A stretch of DNA of 36,327 nucleotides, taken from NCBI GenBank assembly GCA_029863245.1, contig JAOTVV010000029.1:1-36327 (forward strand). Direction: 5' to 3'. Under the pieces are notes generated by a model. The model did not search any database. It saw only the letters and a program-made list of their open reading frames with translations, and had not been told where the DNA came from. This document shows positions 23,559 through 31,904 of the stretch, piece after piece. Every line of letters begins with the position of its first letter. Position 1 is the stretch's first letter. The translations under genes were made by a program, and so were the position numbers. Source of the stretch: Gemmatimonadota bacterium (lineage in GTDB: Bacteria; Gemmatimonadota; Gemmatimonadetes; Gemmatimonadales; GWC2-71-9).

Positions 23559-24197
23559 TCAGTGAACGTTGACCTTGGCGGACAGGACCCGGAAGAAGTC
23601 GTCTTCATCTCCCTCTCCGTTCGCCCTGAACTGGAAGTGAACGTGTCCGTTGTACATGACCCGGCTCCCGTCGGTCGCCTCCAGCACGCCATGTCCACGG
23701 TTCGTCCAAGTGTTCATGTTCGGGTCGGTCGAGCCAAAAATATCGTTGTCGTTGTTCGAGAGCCTTCCCCAGCCCTCGGCGACCAAGGCGTCTCCAAAGC
23801 AGTCACCTGCCGTGTTTATGTCACGAATGAGTACCCAAGTCTTCCCCTGATTGACCGCGTGGAGAAAGCTGCTGAATTCGTCGATCCAGTGCCCGACATC
23901 CTGATGGGAGACCGGGTCGCCCTCCGTCTGGATGTCACAAGTTGTCTGGGGGATGGTGGGGTGGGGGTACGTGTCATGGCAAACTCGCAGACCGTTACCC
24001 TCGGCGGTCCCATCCGCCTGCTGCTCGTCCGACCAGCAGACTCGCCAGCCAAACGCGTCCCGGTAGATATTGAAGTTCCCGTTGTCCGGGTTGTTCATCC
24101 AGTTGAAGACCGGACCATCCTCGATCGGCGCGACGGGTTGCGTGTCCGTGCACGCGACGAACAGCAGCGGGAAGAGTAGGAATCCTGGCCAGCGCAT
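23559..24197 (-). CDS. Hypothetical lipoprotein
   Basis: 212 residues. ATG 24197 is set by GGAGGTG 4-5 nt upstream, cutting a long 5' extension without coding character. MRWPGFLLFPLLFVAC ends in lipobox LFVAC (Cys 16). The mature part is rich in Asn, Asp, Trp and Cys (FNWMNNPDNGNFNIYRDAFG, RVCWSDEQ, LRVCHDTYPH) and ends in beta-strand text with VMYNGHVHFQFRANG. Paired cysteines suggest disulfides in the periplasm or on the surface. I do not recognise the family, though short relatives with an NxDNGN segment appear common in Gemmatimonadota (memory, not checked). Confidence 0.78.
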   Translation of the reverse strand: MRWPGFLLFPLLFVACTDTQPVAPIEDGPVFNWMNNPDNGNFNIYRDAFGWRVCWSDEQQADGTAEGNGLRVCHDTYPHPTIPQTTCDIQTEGDPVSHQDVGHWIDEFSSFLHAVNQGKTWVLIRDINTAGDCFGDALVAEGWGRLSNNDNDIFGSTDPNMNTWTNRGHGVLEATDGSRVMYNGHVHFQFRANGEGDEDDFFRVLSAKVNVH

Positions 24198-24524
24198 ACG
24201 ACACCTCCTGAAAGAGAAGCGATGGTGACTTCCCCCGTCGGCGGTCCAACAGTCTCGTCGTCGGTGGGCGTCCAAGGGCGTGACGTCGCTCTGGCGGCGC
24301 GGCCACGGTACGGGCCGTCGGCAGTGGTTGCCGGTAGCGTATCGGTTTCGTCGTCGGGCGGGCGTCAAGCTGTGGCGTCTGTCGGGCGGCGGAGTCAGGA
24401 AGGGCTACCGACAGTCTCTTTAATACGACACGGGACCATTGCTGACAAGAGTCGTAGCAATGCCACAATTGAAGTGAAGTAGTCGGGAACAGTGTGTAAC
24501 GACGTGCTCTAGGAGGCGTTGTGA
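24198..24524. other. Gene-free stretch
   Basis: About 330 bases upstream of the lipoprotein. I find no supported gene, array or hairpin in it. Its right end runs into the 11-base IS-end-like sequence CTAAGTTGACA at 24525-24535, which matches the termini of the element at 14158-14277. Confidence 0.5.
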
Positions 24525-24575
24525 CTAAGTTGACACCCTCGCCCTACCGTCGCGCATCTCGCACCGGAGATCGCG

Positions 24576-24824
24576 ATGGACCGTATTTGCCCGTTCTGTG
24601 GCGACGTGATGACGTGGTGGGCGCGAGGCCGCTGCGCGCTCCGACTGTGCGTCGGTGCGATCCGGCTTAAGCAGTACGGGACAGCGTCGCGAAGCCCGAT
24701 CGACGCTTGCCTCGACTGCCTTGGGCCGGCGACCTTCGACGAATACAAGAGGCGGGGTGCTCGCTACGCTGGATTCTCACCTCCCGCTGCTCGAGTGTTT
24801 CGGGTTCTTCGTGTCGTTTCGTAA
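24576..24824 (+). CDS. Copy 3 of the dispersed zinc-ribbon micro-gene (most complete)
   Basis: 82 residues; ATG 24576 has GGAG 6 nt upstream. MDRICPFCGDVMTWWARGRC supplies a CPFC knuckle, followed by Cys in RCALRLCVGA and another C-x-x-C in ACLDCLGP, which would make a complete zinc ribbon. The rest is basic (EYKRRGARYAGF). The first third is shared with copies at 2556 and 22885, and the WWARGRC block with a remnant at 26456. Tandem pairs of CxxC make a nucleic-acid or protein-binding ribbon plausible; function is unknown. Because only the 5' third is conserved between copies, this could also be a repeat that merely carries a start codon. Confidence 0.45.
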   Translation: MDRICPFCGDVMTWWARGRCALRLCVGAIRLKQYGTASRSPIDACLDCLGPATFDEYKRRGARYAGFSPPAARVFRVLRVVS

Positions 24825-24898
24825 CTGGATACAGCGCCGCTAGGTTGTTCAGGCTCGTGCCGGCCTACGATTGAGCCAAGCGGACGGTGGTAGCTAGG

Positions 24899-26320
24899 TC
24901 AGGCCGTGGACGCGGCACCCAGGTGCCGCTTCACGGCCGCCACCGTCCGATCGATATCCCGCTCATTGGTGAGCCAGCTACTCACGGAAACGCGCATGCA
25001 CCGCATGCCGCGCCACGTGACGCCGCCGAAGAACGCTTCGCCTTCAGCGGTGACGCTGGCGATGACCTGATCCGTGAATGCGTCGTGGTCCTCGTCGGTC
25101 GCGCCCGGCTTAGGGTCGAGGAACCGAACCATGCCCTGATTGATGATGGGCTCGCTGGCCACTTCGACGTTCGGGAGTTGGCCGAGTCGGGTGACCAACG
25201 CGTGCGCGTGGCCGTTGCAGCGGTCGATCAAGTCGCGAACGCCGTCCCGCCCTAGCTCACGGATGGCCGCATAGGTCGGGAACCCTCGCCCGCGGCGTGA
25301 CCATTCCGGATTCCAATCCACCTGGTCTCGGGCCTCACTGGCGTGGATCAGGTAACTGGCCCGAATCGACATCGATGCGGAGTGTGGTTCCGGATGCGCG
25401 ATGAACGCGTATCCACTGTCGAACGGCACGTTCAGCCACTTGTGTCCATCCGCTGCCCAGGAGTCGGCGTGCTTGACGCCTTTGAGCAAGTGTCGGTACA
25501 TGGGGCTGGCGGCGCACCACAATCCGAATGCCCCGTCGACGTGCACCCACGCGTCGTGTTGATGCGCGAGAGGAATCAATGCTTCGAACGCGTCGTACGC
25601 ACCGGTATTGAGGTCGCCCGCCTGCAGTTGCACGATGGTCGGCCCATCGGATTCGGCCAGCACCTTTTCCAATGCTTCCGGTACCATCGTTCCGTCAGCG
25701 TTCGACTCTACGGTTACCAAGGCGTCGGTGCCGAGCCCCGCGTAGCGCACCGCGAGTTCGAAGGTCGCGTGGTATTGATCGTTCGTAAGGATCCGAATGG
25801 GTGGTGAACCAGCCAATCCCTGTTTTTCTACGTCCCAACCATGTTTCGCAAGCAGGGCGTGCCGCGCGACGGCGAGACACGTGAAGTGGGCCATCTGACA
25901 TCCGGTAACCATCGCGAAGCTCGCAGTCTTCGGTAGCCCCAAGAGTTCCTTGAGCCATTCACCGGCCACCTCTTCCGCGACGGCGGCCGCCGGTGCGACG
26001 GCAAACATGCCGGCATTCTGATCCCACGCCGAGGTCAACCAGTCTGCCGCGAGTGCCGACGGAAGGTTCCCGCCGATGACCCACGCGAAAAACCGCCCGG
26101 ACGAGCTGATGGTGAGACCGCCGTCGACGTCTGCAGCAAGGTCATCGATAATGGTGGCCGGTTCGACGCCGGCATCGACCAACGGGCGATTCAACCGCTT
26201 AATGAGTTCCTCGTACGTGACCTGGGCTGAGACCGGGATCTCGTCCAGTCCTTCGAGGAAAACCTTCGCATGGTGTGCGGCACGTTCGAGCGCGGAAGCG
26301 AATGGTGTCCCTGTATCCAC
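24899..26320 (-). CDS. Pyridoxal-phosphate-dependent amino-acid decarboxylase (group II family)
   Basis: 473 residues. The start is taken as GTG 26320, since GGAG lies 6 nt upstream; the TTG at 26341 has none. The fold is aspartate aminotransferase-type I: the aldimine Lys is in SWAADGHKWLN (about residue 300), preceded by WVHVDGAFGLW, whose Asp contacts the pyridine nitrogen. VTGCQMAHFTCLAVARHALL is the phosphate-binding stretch and MRVSVSSWLTNERDIDRTV the C-terminal domain. The group contains glutamate, aromatic-L-amino-acid and 2,4-diaminobutyrate decarboxylases; this branch is usually annotated only as decarboxylase or aminotransferase, so the substrate is open. Cytoplasmic, monocistronic. 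Confidence 0.92.
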   Translation of the reverse strand: MDTGTPFASALERAAHHAKVFLEGLDEIPVSAQVTYEELIKRLNRPLVDAGVEPATIIDDLAADVDGGLTISSSGRFFAWVIGGNLPSALAADWLTSAWDQNAGMFAVAPAAAVAEEVAGEWLKELLGLPKTASFAMVTGCQMAHFTCLAVARHALLAKHGWDVEKQGLAGSPPIRILTNDQYHATFELAVRYAGLGTDALVTVESNADGTMVPEALEKVLAESDGPTIVQLQAGDLNTGAYDAFEALIPLAHQHDAWVHVDGAFGLWCAASPMYRHLLKGVKHADSWAADGHKWLNVPFDSGYAFIAHPEPHSASMSIRASYLIHASEARDQVDWNPEWSRRGRGFPTYAAIRELGRDGVRDLIDRCNGHAHALVTRLGQLPNVEVASEPIINQGMVRFLDPKPGATDEDHDAFTDQVIASVTAEGEAFFGGVTWRGMRCMRVSVSSWLTNERDIDRTVAAVKRHLGAASTA

Positions 26321-26439
26321 GTAAATCTCCGGGAATGACAAGCTGGACCGAAACTTAGATCACCGAGGCTGGACTAGCCACGGGGAGCTACCGCTAAGCG
26401 TCGCAAGCCGGAGCATGGGAATCGTGACTTGGTTTGTTC

Positions 26440-26545
26440 TTGGCTTCATAGCCTGTTGGGCGCGAGGCCGCTACGCGTTACAACTGTGCTACGGTGCAGG
26501 TGCGCAGGATGAACGGTCAGGGGTGTGGCGCTGCCCCACGCGAGC
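26440..26545 (+). pseudogene. Remnant copy 4 of the zinc-ribbon repeat
   Basis: The text CWARGRYALQLCYGAGAQDERSGVWRCP parallels WWARGRCALRLCVGAGALDEWWEVWRC in copy 2, with the CPFC start replaced by unrelated sequence. It sits in the gap 26321-26672, which holds nothing else I can support. Confidence 0.45.
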
Positions 26546-26672
26546 GCGCCACCCGCGCCTCGTGGGGCTCACCAGCATCTCCTCGTGGCTCTTGCGGGCA
26601 CCGATGCCGGCGAGAGCGGCGCGGCGCGATTCCGCCGATCACTCACCGGAACAGAGCCAGCTCAGTTAGTGG

Positions 26673-27743
26673 TCAGGAGCCACCCTCCCCAGGCGTACGG
26701 CGGCGGTAGTCCGGCGGCGGCTGGAACTTGGGCGCCGGGATCGGCGCCGTGGACAGCTCGGTGATCTCGTAGCGGGTCCGCATGATGACCGCCTGCTCGG
26801 GGCGCGGCGCGCGCTGACCGCCCAAGCGGCCCCCGGTGATCCGGCCGAGGCGTCGGCGGCCTGCGTCCGCAGCGTTTTGGGCCGCGCCTTCCGCCAGATC
26901 GGCAACCAGCGTCTTGTCCGCGTCCTTCATCACGGCCTCCCGGTCGAATCGTACCCCGTCAGGAACGACGACGAAGTGCGATACCGTCTTGAGTGACGTG
27001 CCGTGCAAGTCCGCCAGCGCGGAGTCGAGACTGGTCACGGCCACGCGGAGCCTGGGGTCCTCCGCGTAGACTTGCTCCATCCCTTCCTGGGCCTGCGCGA
27101 TGGTCGCCGAGTCCAGAGCGGAGACCATGCGCGCGGCCCAAGCGCTCTCGAACGCCGCCTGCGCGTCCGTGCCGGGGAAATGCTCAGTGAGCCACAGCTC
27201 GCTCAGCACCACCAACGAGCCGCGTTCCAGCGAGTCGGCGTCCTCATTGTACGTCTCACCGGTGATCGTGAGCGTCACGAACGTCTGCTCCGCCTCGAGC
27301 CCCGCGAGACGGGCGCGCCGACCGGGGCGTTCGGTGGAGAGCGTGACCTCGTACCGTGTGCGCGGGCGGCGGCGGGCCGGCGGCTCGTCCAACTCCTCTA
27401 TCGGCTCGTCTGGGATCGTCTCGAACACCAATACGGGTTCGTCGACCGACCAGAGCCAGTACGTGCGCGGCTCGTGCTGCAGCTCCATGATGGTGCCCGC
27501 CTCCGCGTCCATGACGGAGGACTTCTTCTCAATGTCGCTGCGCATACGTGGTCCACTGTACCAGACCGTTTCGGTGCTGGGACGACCCCCGCCTACCAGC
27601 CGCAGCATGCGGCCCAATCGGCCGCCCAACTCGAGTTTGGTGACCGTCGTGTACATGACTTCGGGCGTCGACTGCGCCAGGACACGACTGGGCGGCAGCA
27701 CAACTGCCCCAACGCCGAGGACGAAGAGGACTGGGTAACGCAT
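26673..27743 (-). CDS. Hypothetical secreted protein, DUF4412-like
   Basis: 356 residues. Signal peptide YPVLFVLGVGAVVLPPSRVLAQ (cleavage about 24). The early region VWYSGPRMRSDIEKKSSVMD with AGTIMELQHEPRTYWLW reads like DUF4412-type proteins, which carry a K-G-x-R-x-D strand followed by a record of a diagnostic residue. An arginine-rich low-complexity segment (PPARRRPRTRYEV) lies at about 135-150 and the C-terminus is proline-rich. It is probably periplasmic. Upstream, minus strand, come a decayed kinase and an intact one, but the gap of about 230 bases argues for an own promoter. Function is unknown. Confidence 0.78.
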   Translation of the reverse strand: MRYPVLFVLGVGAVVLPPSRVLAQSTPEVMYTTVTKLELGGRLGRMLRLVGGGRPSTETVWYSGPRMRSDIEKKSSVMDAEAGTIMELQHEPRTYWLWSVDEPVLVFETIPDEPIEELDEPPARRRPRTRYEVTLSTERPGRRARLAGLEAEQTFVTLTITGETYNEDADSLERGSLVVLSELWLTEHFPGTDAQAAFESAWAARMVSALDSATIAQAQEGMEQVYAEDPRLRVAVTSLDSALADLHGTSLKTVSHFVVVPDGVRFDREAVMKDADKTLVADLAEGAAQNAADAGRRRLGRITGGRLGGQRAPRPEQAVIMRTRYEITELSTAPIPAPKFQPPPDYRRRTPGEGGS

Positions 27744-27965
27744 GGGTTGCCTCGAGTGACGATTGGAACGACGTGGATCGGGATTCGTGAACCTACTTCA
27801 TGCGGCCGCCCAGTCAAGGCGGCGCGTGGCCCGGGGCCCGTACGTCTACTGCGTCAGCAGCAAACCCATCTTCGGCGGCGTTAGGCGGTGGTCTTTCCTT
27901 CAGCTCGCCGCCCAGAGTTGGCTGTTCGACGGGGCCTTGGAAACGGCTTTCTCTAGGCGTTGGTG

Positions 27966-28234
27966 CATGCATAGTCCAGAGCACTCGCCACAGCCTTGGT
28001 AATCTCCACTCACTGTTCAATCGAAAGCTGTTTCTCGCGATTGAGTTTCTCCCGCAGAGATTCGCCTTCGACGTAAGGCATGACGTAATAGAGGAACGAG
28101 TCGGCCTCGCCCGAGTCGTGCAGTGGCAGGATGTGCGGATGCTGCAAGTTGGCCGTGACCTTGATCTCGTTCAGGAACCGCTCGAGCGTGTAGCGGTCCC
28201 CGAGGGCCGAGGCGAGGCGATCCGGAACGGTCAC
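27966..28234 (-). pseudogene. Decayed Ser/Thr protein kinase
   Basis: From GTG 28234, whose GTGA overlaps the stop of the intact kinase, the frame reads TVPDRLASALGDRYTLER and then jumps to FLNEIKVTANLQHPHILPLH, missing about 40 residues that hold the glycine loop and the ATP lysine. The rest parallels the intact kinase (SFLYYVMPYVEGESLREKL) until an in-frame TGA at about 28010, after which VEITKAVASALDYA continues for 14 codons and homology ends. The deletion joins two Glu-Arg codon pairs, suggesting recombination between short repeats. Catalytically dead. Confidence 0.8.
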
Positions 28235-30861
28235 CGCGGCACCTTCGCCTTCAACTCCTCGAGCCAATTGACGATGATCACGAGCTCATTAGGCTCGGGG
28301 TCGCCGCGAACCATGAGAAGGCGGCCGGATCGTGGGTCGATGTCGTAGTTGGCGAAGTTGTCACGCCGGATGTACGAATCGTCGAACAGTAGCTCACGCT
28401 CGATCACGCGAAACGCCTGCCCCACCTCCACCCTAGCGACCGCCATGGCAGTTGGTGTGCGGTAGAACAGTTCTCCACCACCTGGAGCCCACGAGGGCTC
28501 CACCCCGCCGTCGGTGGACACCTGCACCCAGCCTGCACCCTCCGGAAACGGCCGAACGTAGACTTCCCGCTGACCGGTTTGATCTGATACGTACGCCAGC
28601 CATTTCCCATCCGGCGAGATCGCGAGCATGCTCTCGTCGAATTCTGTCTGTAGCAATGGCGTCGGTGGACTACTCTCGGAATCCGGTCGAAAGACGAGGA
28701 TGTCCCTCATCGTGAGGAGTTCGCCGATCGCACCCTCTCGAAATGCCACCCACTGTCCATCGGGCGACCACTCACTCTCCCAAACTCGATGGGCACCACT
28801 GTACAGCAATGACGGGTCGTCGCTGCCGTCAGCCGCCATTGTGAATAGCCTGCGGTGCCCGCCTCGCTCCGAGGAGAAGCTGAGGCTTCTTCCGTCGGGC
28901 AACCACGTAGCATACAAGTTGGAACCGCCGGATGTCCGACGTGAGAGCGTGCCCCGATCCATGTCATACAGCCATATCTGCTCGTCTATGCCAACAGACA
29001 CGCGATCGCCGCTTGGTGAAAAGCGTGGATCCTGAAACGCTCTTCCGTCTGCGTTGGCCAGTTGTTCTGCGGCACCGGATCGGTTGACGAGGACGAGCCC
29101 GTTCGAGCGGTCAAATGCCGGGCTGTAGACCACCGATCCGCTCTCGGACAATGTGAACTGGGGAAGCCCAGGGAACCCGATCTCCACCCTGCCGATCAGC
29201 TGAGTTGGCTGACCGACAGGTTCGAGTTTGCCGAGGTCAAACGGGACGGCCACGATCTGCCCATCGGACCGTGCATAGACCAGATGGCCGGTCGCCGCAT
29301 AGTGCGGGCTCAGGCCCGGCAGGGCGAGAAGTTTGACCGTTCCCGATGCGACGGAGGCGACCGCGAGTTGCGCTGTTTCCAGGGCTCCGTACCATGCCGT
29401 GACGAGAACGTCCCTACTCCCGGCAAGAACGTGGGGCCACCGGAGTTCAGTCACCCCTGCCGTCGTGTCGGGCACGGCTACGAGCTCCGGGGTTCCGCCG
29501 TCAGCCGAGACCCTCATGAGCCTGCCGCCCTCGCTGAATACGATGAAGTTGTCCGATCCCCAATCGGCACCATAGACCACGTCTTGAACGTCGGCGATCG
29601 GCAGCGGCGAGCCGCCGGGAAGGGCCACCTTCATGAGCTTGCCCCGGGTCACAAAGCCGAGCCAACCGCCGTCAGTCGAGAAGAAAGACCTTGTCGCATC
29701 ATCGCTCCCCGGGATGGGTCGAGCCTCGAGTTGGTCTAACCGGCGCAAGTACTGTCGTTCGGCGCCCCGGGTCCTACCGTTATAGGCGAACTGCGATCCG
29801 TCGGGCGAGATGGAAGGGCTGAAGCCTTGTCGACCCACCACCTGTTGCGACTGGGGCGGCCGGTCGCGGAAACGAATCGAGGGAAGGACGGTGGACGTCT
29901 CTCCACCAAACCATCGAGCGGATACCGCACCCACCACGAGAGCGGCCACGGCCAGTGCGCCCAGCCGCCAATCCGCCCAGCGAAAGGAAGCGCCATTCCT
30001 GGCGGGCCCTGCTCGTGCGGCCTCGTAGCGGGGATCTGCCAGCGCCGCCGCGAACCCCTTGCCGCTCTCGAACCGATCTGCAGGCAACTTCTCCAACGCC
30101 TGTGCCACCGCCGCCGCTACGTTCGCCGGCACGGCCTTGCGCGTTCTCGTGACCGGCGGTGGCTCTTCACTCACGATCTTCAGAATGATCGCCTGTGCCG
30201 ACGACCCCGTGTGCGGCGGATCCCCTGTCAGCATCTCATAGAGCACGGCCCCCAACGAGTAGATATCCGACCGGTGCGTGATCTGCTTCTCCGCCGTCGC
30301 CTGCTCCGGACTCATGTAATGCGGCGTGCCGAGGGAGAGGCCCGTCTCCGTCATCCGTCCGCCCGCCGCGGCACTCACGGCCAACGCAATCCCGAAGTCC
30401 GCCACCATGGGGCGGCCGTCGTGCAGCAGAATGTTCTCGGGCTTGATGTCTCGGTGGATCACGCTCTGCCGATGCGCGTAGTCCAAGGCGTCCGCGACCT
30501 CGGTCGTGATCTTGACGGCCTCCTCGATCCCGAGCTGCGTCTCCCGATTGAGTTTGTCGCGGAGCGTCTCACCCTCGATGTAGGGCATGACGTAATAGAG
30601 GAAAGAGTCGGCCTCGCCCGAGTCGAACAGCGGCAGGATGTGGGGATGCTGGAGATGGGCCGTGGTCTTGATCTCCTGCACGAACCGCTCGGCGCCGAGC
30701 ACGGCGGCCAGTTCGGGGCGGAGGACCTTGATGGCGACTTTGCGGTCGTGTTTCAGGTCGTGGGCGAGGTAGACCGTGGCCATGCCGCCAGCGCCGAGTT
30801 CGCGCTCAATGCGATAGCGATCCGCGAGGGCGGTCGAGAGCCGGGAGGGAATCTCGGACAT
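28231..30861 (-). CDS. Ser/Thr protein kinase with C-terminal TolB/WD40-like propeller
   Basis: 876 residues; ATG 30861 is preferred over the TTG at 30891, though no strong Shine-Dalgarno is visible. Kinase domain about 15-275: glycine loop GAGGMATVY, ATP lysine in VAIK (45), HRDIKPEN (136-143), DFG (155-157) and APE-equivalent MSPEQAT. A membrane helix lies at about 300-316 (GALAVAALVVGAVSARW). The rest is a TolB/WD40-like propeller with repeated SPDG strands (GFSPSISPDGSQFAYNG, WSPDGQWVAF, ISPDGKWLAYVSD). Unlike the kinase at 1-2427 it has no zinc ribbon. A coupled downstream kinase gene has decayed. Confidence 0.95.
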   Translation of the reverse strand: MSEIPSRLSTALADRYRIERELGAGGMATVYLAHDLKHDRKVAIKVLRPELAAVLGAERFVQEIKTTAHLQHPHILPLFDSGEADSFLYYVMPYIEGETLRDKLNRETQLGIEEAVKITTEVADALDYAHRQSVIHRDIKPENILLHDGRPMVADFGIALAVSAAAGGRMTETGLSLGTPHYMSPEQATAEKQITHRSDIYSLGAVLYEMLTGDPPHTGSSAQAIILKIVSEEPPPVTRTRKAVPANVAAAVAQALEKLPADRFESGKGFAAALADPRYEAARAGPARNGASFRWADWRLGALAVAALVVGAVSARWFGGETSTVLPSIRFRDRPPQSQQVVGRQGFSPSISPDGSQFAYNGRTRGAERQYLRRLDQLEARPIPGSDDATRSFFSTDGGWLGFVTRGKLMKVALPGGSPLPIADVQDVVYGADWGSDNFIVFSEGGRLMRVSADGGTPELVAVPDTTAGVTELRWPHVLAGSRDVLVTAWYGALETAQLAVASVASGTVKLLALPGLSPHYAATGHLVYARSDGQIVAVPFDLGKLEPVGQPTQLIGRVEIGFPGLPQFTLSESGSVVYSPAFDRSNGLVLVNRSGAAEQLANADGRAFQDPRFSPSGDRVSVGIDEQIWLYDMDRGTLSRRTSGGSNLYATWLPDGRSLSFSSERGGHRRLFTMAADGSDDPSLLYSGAHRVWESEWSPDGQWVAFREGAIGELLTMRDILVFRPDSESSPPTPLLQTEFDESMLAISPDGKWLAYVSDQTGQREVYVRPFPEGAGWVQVSTDGGVEPSWAPGGGELFYRTPTAMAVARVEVGQAFRVIERELLFDDSYIRRDNFANYDIDPRSGRLLMVRGDPEPNELVIIVNWLEELKAKVPR

Positions 30862-30913
30862 AGTCGGTAAAGATAGGATTCCGCGACGCAACCCGCGAGA
30901 CAGCTAGCTGAAT

Positions 30914-30933
30914 TTGGCACACTATTGGCACAC
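30914..30933. repeat. Phased direct repeat TTGGCACAC x2
   Basis: TTGGCACAC at 30914-30922 and 30925-30933, 11 bases apart. Helically phased short direct repeats beside att sites are often integrase arm sites; here they lie about 90 bases from a tRNA remnant. Confidence 0.5.
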
Positions 30934-30945
30934 AAGCACAAAAAG

Positions 30946-30970
30946 CGAGCGGCCGTTCAACGACCGCTCG
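30946..30970 (-). terminator. Intrinsic terminator facing left
   Basis: CGAGCGG and CCGCTCG stem extended over one mismatch by CGT/ACG; on the minus strand the hairpin is followed by CTTTTT. It would end transcription coming from the tRNA-like and island side. Confidence 0.7.
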
Positions 30971-31006
30971 TTTCATAACTACCTGTGCTTCAGTGATTTA
31001 CCTCAG

Positions 31007-31025
31007 TCGGGACGGCGGGATTTGA
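31007..31025 (-). other. tRNA-Pro 3'-end remnant (att-like scar)
   Basis: Same 19 bases as at 6182-6200 and 31126-31144, with the shared CCATAAGCT neighbour of the 6182 copy. No tRNA body. Confidence 0.55.
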
Positions 31026-31081
31026 CCATAAGCTCCGAGCCGCAGGCGAGGAGCGGTGGCGAAAGCCCGGCGGCCCGCTCA

Positions 31082-31121
31082 CAAACAAGAAAAGCGGGCC
31101 CAAGGCCCGCTTTCTTGCTTG
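31082..31121. terminator. Long hairpin, strong bidirectional terminator
   Basis: About 19 bp: the arm CAAGAAAAGCGGGCC pairs with GGCCCGCTTTCTTG with one bulged base, loop CAA, and flanking ACAAA/TTGT extend it. It lies just past the 3' end of the tRNA remnant, as terminators do after tRNA genes. Confidence 0.8.
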
Positions 31122-31125
31122 TGAA

Positions 31126-31166
31126 TCGGGACGGCGGGATTTGAACCCGCGACCCCCTGAACCCCA
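31126..31166 (-). other. 3' half of tRNA-Pro (GGG), attachment-site remnant
   Basis: On the minus strand the 41 bases run from TGGGGT (anticodon-loop end; GGG followed by G37, typical for Pro) through TCAGG, variable loop GGGTC, T-arm GCGGGTTCAAATCCCGC and acceptor CGTCCCG to discriminator A. The anticodon 5' stem, D-arm and 5' acceptor are missing, so this is no functional tRNA. Breakage at the anticodon loop is the usual crossover point of tyrosine integrases, so I read it as the distal att site of an island extending to the right. Confidence 0.7.
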
Positions 31167-31511
31167 TTGGACTCAGCAGGCTAGAGTGTCACGACCACCT
31201 GTAGCAATTACGCGGTGTTCTGGGCATCGGGGTCGTGACTCGGAAGGTCGAAACCAACAGAAGTAGCACGAAACTCACAACGAAAGCCGCAACGCACCGC
31301 GCCCGATGCGGCGAGACCTGCTCCCGCGGCTGTGGCCGCTTTCGGAGTATGGGACCGTGATGTAGTCTGACATCATCGGGAGTGCGACCCGACTGGCACT
31401 TTGCTGGCTCGGCTGTCCGCGGCTCGACTTGCATCCCGATCCCACGCCGAAGCGCACACATCGAAAGGGCCAAGACCGTCTACACCATGACTCTGGGAGG
31501 GAGAGCCGACG

Positions 31512-31724
31512 ATGCTGTCAAAGGACCAACTCGCGGAACTGGAGAGGCTGGTTCGGGAACTATCCGATGACGCACTCTCGAAACTCAAGAGTGGGAACAT
31601 CGAGGGTGTACGTGATCGCCTGTCAAGAGAAATCGATCCTGACCTGATCGCAGAGCACGATGAGATGAAGGAGATCATCAAGGCCGAGTTTCGTCGAAGA
31701 AACGATCGCCGACGTCGCAAGTAG
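31512..31724 (+). CDS. Small hypothetical charged protein
   Basis: 70 residues starting MLSKDQLAELERLVRELSDD. GGGAG lies 7-8 nt upstream of ATG 31512. Almost all helix: two charged amphipathic helices (about 5-24 and 45-66) and a basic tail RRRNDRRRRK, which could bind nucleic acid. It is the only plus-strand gene of the island and divergent from nothing else I can support. No family recognised. Confidence 0.6.
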   Translation: MLSKDQLAELERLVRELSDDALSKLKSGNIEGVRDRLSREIDPDLIAEHDEMKEIIKAEFRRRNDRRRRK

Positions 31725-31904
31725 ACCGGCTAAGGACGCGACACGTCCGTCGCCTTGAATGAGGAACCCGTCGGCAGCTCATAGCATTCGGACTGTGTCT
31801 AGCGCTTGGAGATCGTGCCACGGTCGACAGTGTCGTACAGGTTTGCAGAAGATCCCTTGAGAGCGCTCCTCACACCAAAACGGGAGAACTGGCTGGTATC
31901 GAAC

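Noticed and set aside
31126..31166. A functional tRNA gene
   Set aside because: Only the 3' half exists; the sequence beyond the anticodon loop cannot pair to make an anticodon stem, D-arm or acceptor stem.
31189..31473. Possible small membrane protein on the minus strand
   Set aside because: It has one hydrophobic stretch but starts at TTG without a Shine-Dalgarno and runs through the att scar region; coding support is too weak.
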